Source: JBCAWW01 sp039024315 (lineage in GTDB: Bacteria; Bacteroidota; Bacteroidia; J057). Taken from it: a DNA stretch of 41,035 bases. Position numbers and translations under genes: made by a program. The notes beneath the pieces were generated by a model that searched no databases, was not told the origin of the DNA, and saw nothing but the letters and a program-made list of their open reading frames with translations. The DNA lies in the NCBI GenBank assembly GCA_039024315.1, contig JBCCQN010000055.1:1-41035 (forward strand). Direction: 5' to 3'. Positions 40,501-41,035 of this stretch are shown here, one piece after another; within the stretch, counting starts at the first letter, position 1, and each line of letters begins with the position of its first letter.

Positions 40501-41035
40501 AACTGAAATCCAGAAAGCTTCAACCACCTGCCCAGACAGAGTCCGGCCACTAGCATCAGTGATGGTCCCAGAAACCATGATGGGAATCTTAGTACCCATC
40601 TCTTCGGACAATTGCTCAATTGCAAATAAAGCCGCTTTGCTGTTGAGGGTATCAAAAATAGTCTCCACCAATAGAAGGTCAACGCCACCATCGATGAGCG
40701 CTTTGGCCTGCTCATAATAATCATCTTTGAGCTGGTCGAAAGTGATATTACGAAAACCGGGGTCGTTTACATCTGGCGATAGAGAGGCAGATACATTGGT
40801 TGGTCCGATCGCGCCAGCGACAAAGCGTGGCTTCTCAGGATTTTGCGCGGTAAACTCATCAGCGACCTCACGAGCAATCCTCGCCGAGGCGAGATTCATC
40901 GCCACCACTTGGTCTTCCATGCCATAGTCCCCCATCGCTACTCTAGTAGAGCTGAAAGTATTGGTCTCAATGATGTCTGAACCTACTTCTAGGTACTGGG
41001 CATGTATTTTTTTGATGATCTCAGGCTGAGTTAGC
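37525..41035 (-). CDS. metH: Cobalamin-dependent methionine synthase, 5' end outside the window
   Basis: About 1169 residues are visible and the frame is open at the window edge; roughly 50-60 N-terminal residues are missing by comparison with the family (about 1230). The enzyme moves a methyl group from methyltetrahydrofolate to homocysteine through cob(I)alamin. Domains in order are homocysteine-binding (ETNTFSSTRVAMGDYGME; zinc cysteines in GLNCALG and GGCCGST), pterin-binding (NVGERTNVTGSRRF), cobalamin-binding with DVHDIGKN whose His ligates cobalt, and the AdoMet-dependent reactivation domain (RPAPGYPANPDHTEK). All modules are on one chain. A downstream AGCGTT-hairpin lies inside the coding sequence at 37845-37861. 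Any cobalamin riboswitch would be outside the window. Confidence 0.98.
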   Translation of the reverse strand, partial: LTQPEIIKKIHAQYLEVGSDIIETNTFSSTRVAMGDYGMEDQVVAMNLASARIAREVADEFTAQNPEKPRFVAGAIGPTNVSASLSPDVNDPGFRNITFDQLKDDYYEQAKALIDGGVDLLLVETIFDTLNSKAALFAIEQLSEEMGTKIPIMVSGTITDASGRTLSGQVVEAFWISVSHANIFSVGLNCALGAEQLEQYVQDLHRIAPIPISAYPNAGLPNEFGEYDQTPLEMGELLGNYMEESLVNIVGGCCGSTPEHIAEIAEAAAKAKPRVAPEIDPKPMFSGLEPLIITENTNFVNVGERTNVTGSRRFARLILEDKYDEALSVARQQVEGGAQIIDINMDEGMLDSKEAMVRFLNLLAAEPDIARVPIMLDSSKFEVIEAGLKCVQGKAIVNSISLKEGKEKFVEQASLIRKYGAGVVVMAFDEVGQADTYERKTEICARAYKILTEEVGFPPQDIIFDPNIFAVATGIEEHNNYALDFINATQWIKENLPHALVSGGVSNISFSFRGNNAVREAMHSAFLYHAVHAGMDMGIVNAGMLQIYEDIPGDLKTKVEDVLLNRSLESTEQLVDFAETVKQSGKKRVQNLEWREMPVAKRLEYALVKGIVEYIEDDTEEARLSFDRPLHVIEGPLMDGMNVVGDLFGAGKMFLPQVVKSARVMKKAVAYLLPFMEDEKESGTSGAGKILMATVKGDVHDIGKNIVGVVLACNNYEVIDMGVMVPLQKILDKAVEEQVDIIGLSGLITPSLDEMVYVAQEMQKRGMNTPLLIGGATTSRIHTAVKIVPEYDGPVIHVLDASKAVPVAQNLMSEDDAQKAAYAKEVRVEYDKMREGHLKRRQAKKMLSLADAQANKLQVDWTQGVAPAPSFTGNRVFENYDIETISQYIDWTPFFYTWELKGKYPEILSDPEKGPEANKLFDDAKDMLLKIIDENWLEARAVVGFYPANSVDHDDIEIYADNNRTEVLTRFCNPRQQAERKGPSLCLGDFVAPKESGLADYIGGFAVTTGLGIEKKIAEFEADHDDYSSIMLKALADRLAEAFAELLHKEVRRELWGYASGERLNNADLIREKYQGIRPAPGYPANPDHTEKETLFRLLEVEKSTGISLTESLAMYPTASVSGLYFSHPESRYFGVGKIGLDQVESYAQRKQMALEQMERWLSPILNYK
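37845..37861 (+). repeat. AGCGTT-hairpin motif inside metH
   Basis: AGCGTT-CGCC-AGA-GGCG, antisense to codons for YASGERL. Confidence 0.55.

Overview
The window looks like a chromosomal segment of a Bacteroidota bacterium, most likely from the Saprospiria (Lewinella/Haliscomenobacter-like). This rests on four proteins with type IX secretion (T9SS) or related C-terminal sorting domains, a PorV/PorQ-family outer-membrane protein, a TonB-dependent receptor with a carboxypeptidase-regulatory N-terminal domain, the greA-HIT gene pair, and promoter candidates of the Bacteroidota type (TTG, about 17-23 nt, TAnnTTTG). The genus is inference. No tRNA, rRNA, CRISPR array, transposase, integrase or phage gene was seen.

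Layout. 1-2023 (minus): a family 2 glycosyltransferase (cut by the window edge) translationally coupled to a flippase-like membrane protein. 2060-2617 (plus): ruvC, divergent from them over a 36-nt gap. 2689-3561 (minus): greA then a HIT protein. 3673-12511 (minus): a probable three-gene operon of TonB-dependent receptor, giant exported protein and PorV/PorQ-like protein. 12756-14213 (plus): a helical-repeat (TPR-like) cytoplasmic protein. 14214-14414 (minus): a small exported protein. 14971-16851 (plus): an M48 lipoprotein protease and a DsbA/FrnE-like oxidoreductase. 17082-22100 (plus): a lamin-tail/Calx-beta T9SS protein and an exported protein ending in a cysteine-less thioredoxin-like domain. 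22088-22756 (minus): an unknown anchored protein. 22956-23366 (plus): a stand-alone receiver protein. 23442-32275 (minus): two very large T9SS proteins, a BNR/VPS10-like beta-propeller protein and a subtilase. 32463-32888 (plus): a hotdog thioesterase. 32885-35518 (minus): a double CbxX/CfxQ-type AAA+ ATPase with two Ig-like N-terminal repeats. 35699-37376 (plus): an AraC-type DNA-binding protein and two overlapping Nudix hydrolases. 37525-41035 (minus): metH, cut at its 5' end.

Most of the coding capacity serves the cell envelope and secretion, with housekeeping genes (ruvC, greA, HIT, metH, Nudix) between. The receptor, giant exported protein and PorV-like protein probably act together at the outer membrane. 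The two large T9SS genes at 23442-32275 have unrelated middles but share about 115 bp at their 5' ends, including a promoter, and a near-identical 27-nt stretch in the sorting-domain code.

The least expected signal is at the DNA level. A short motif, AGCGTT followed directly by a small inverted repeat of variable sequence, recurs about eleven times by hand count, both between and inside genes. There is also a roughly 120-bp repeat placed at nearly the same distance upstream of two genes for exported proteins, and a 130-bp inverted structure with an 8-bp tandem array between the Nudix genes and metH.
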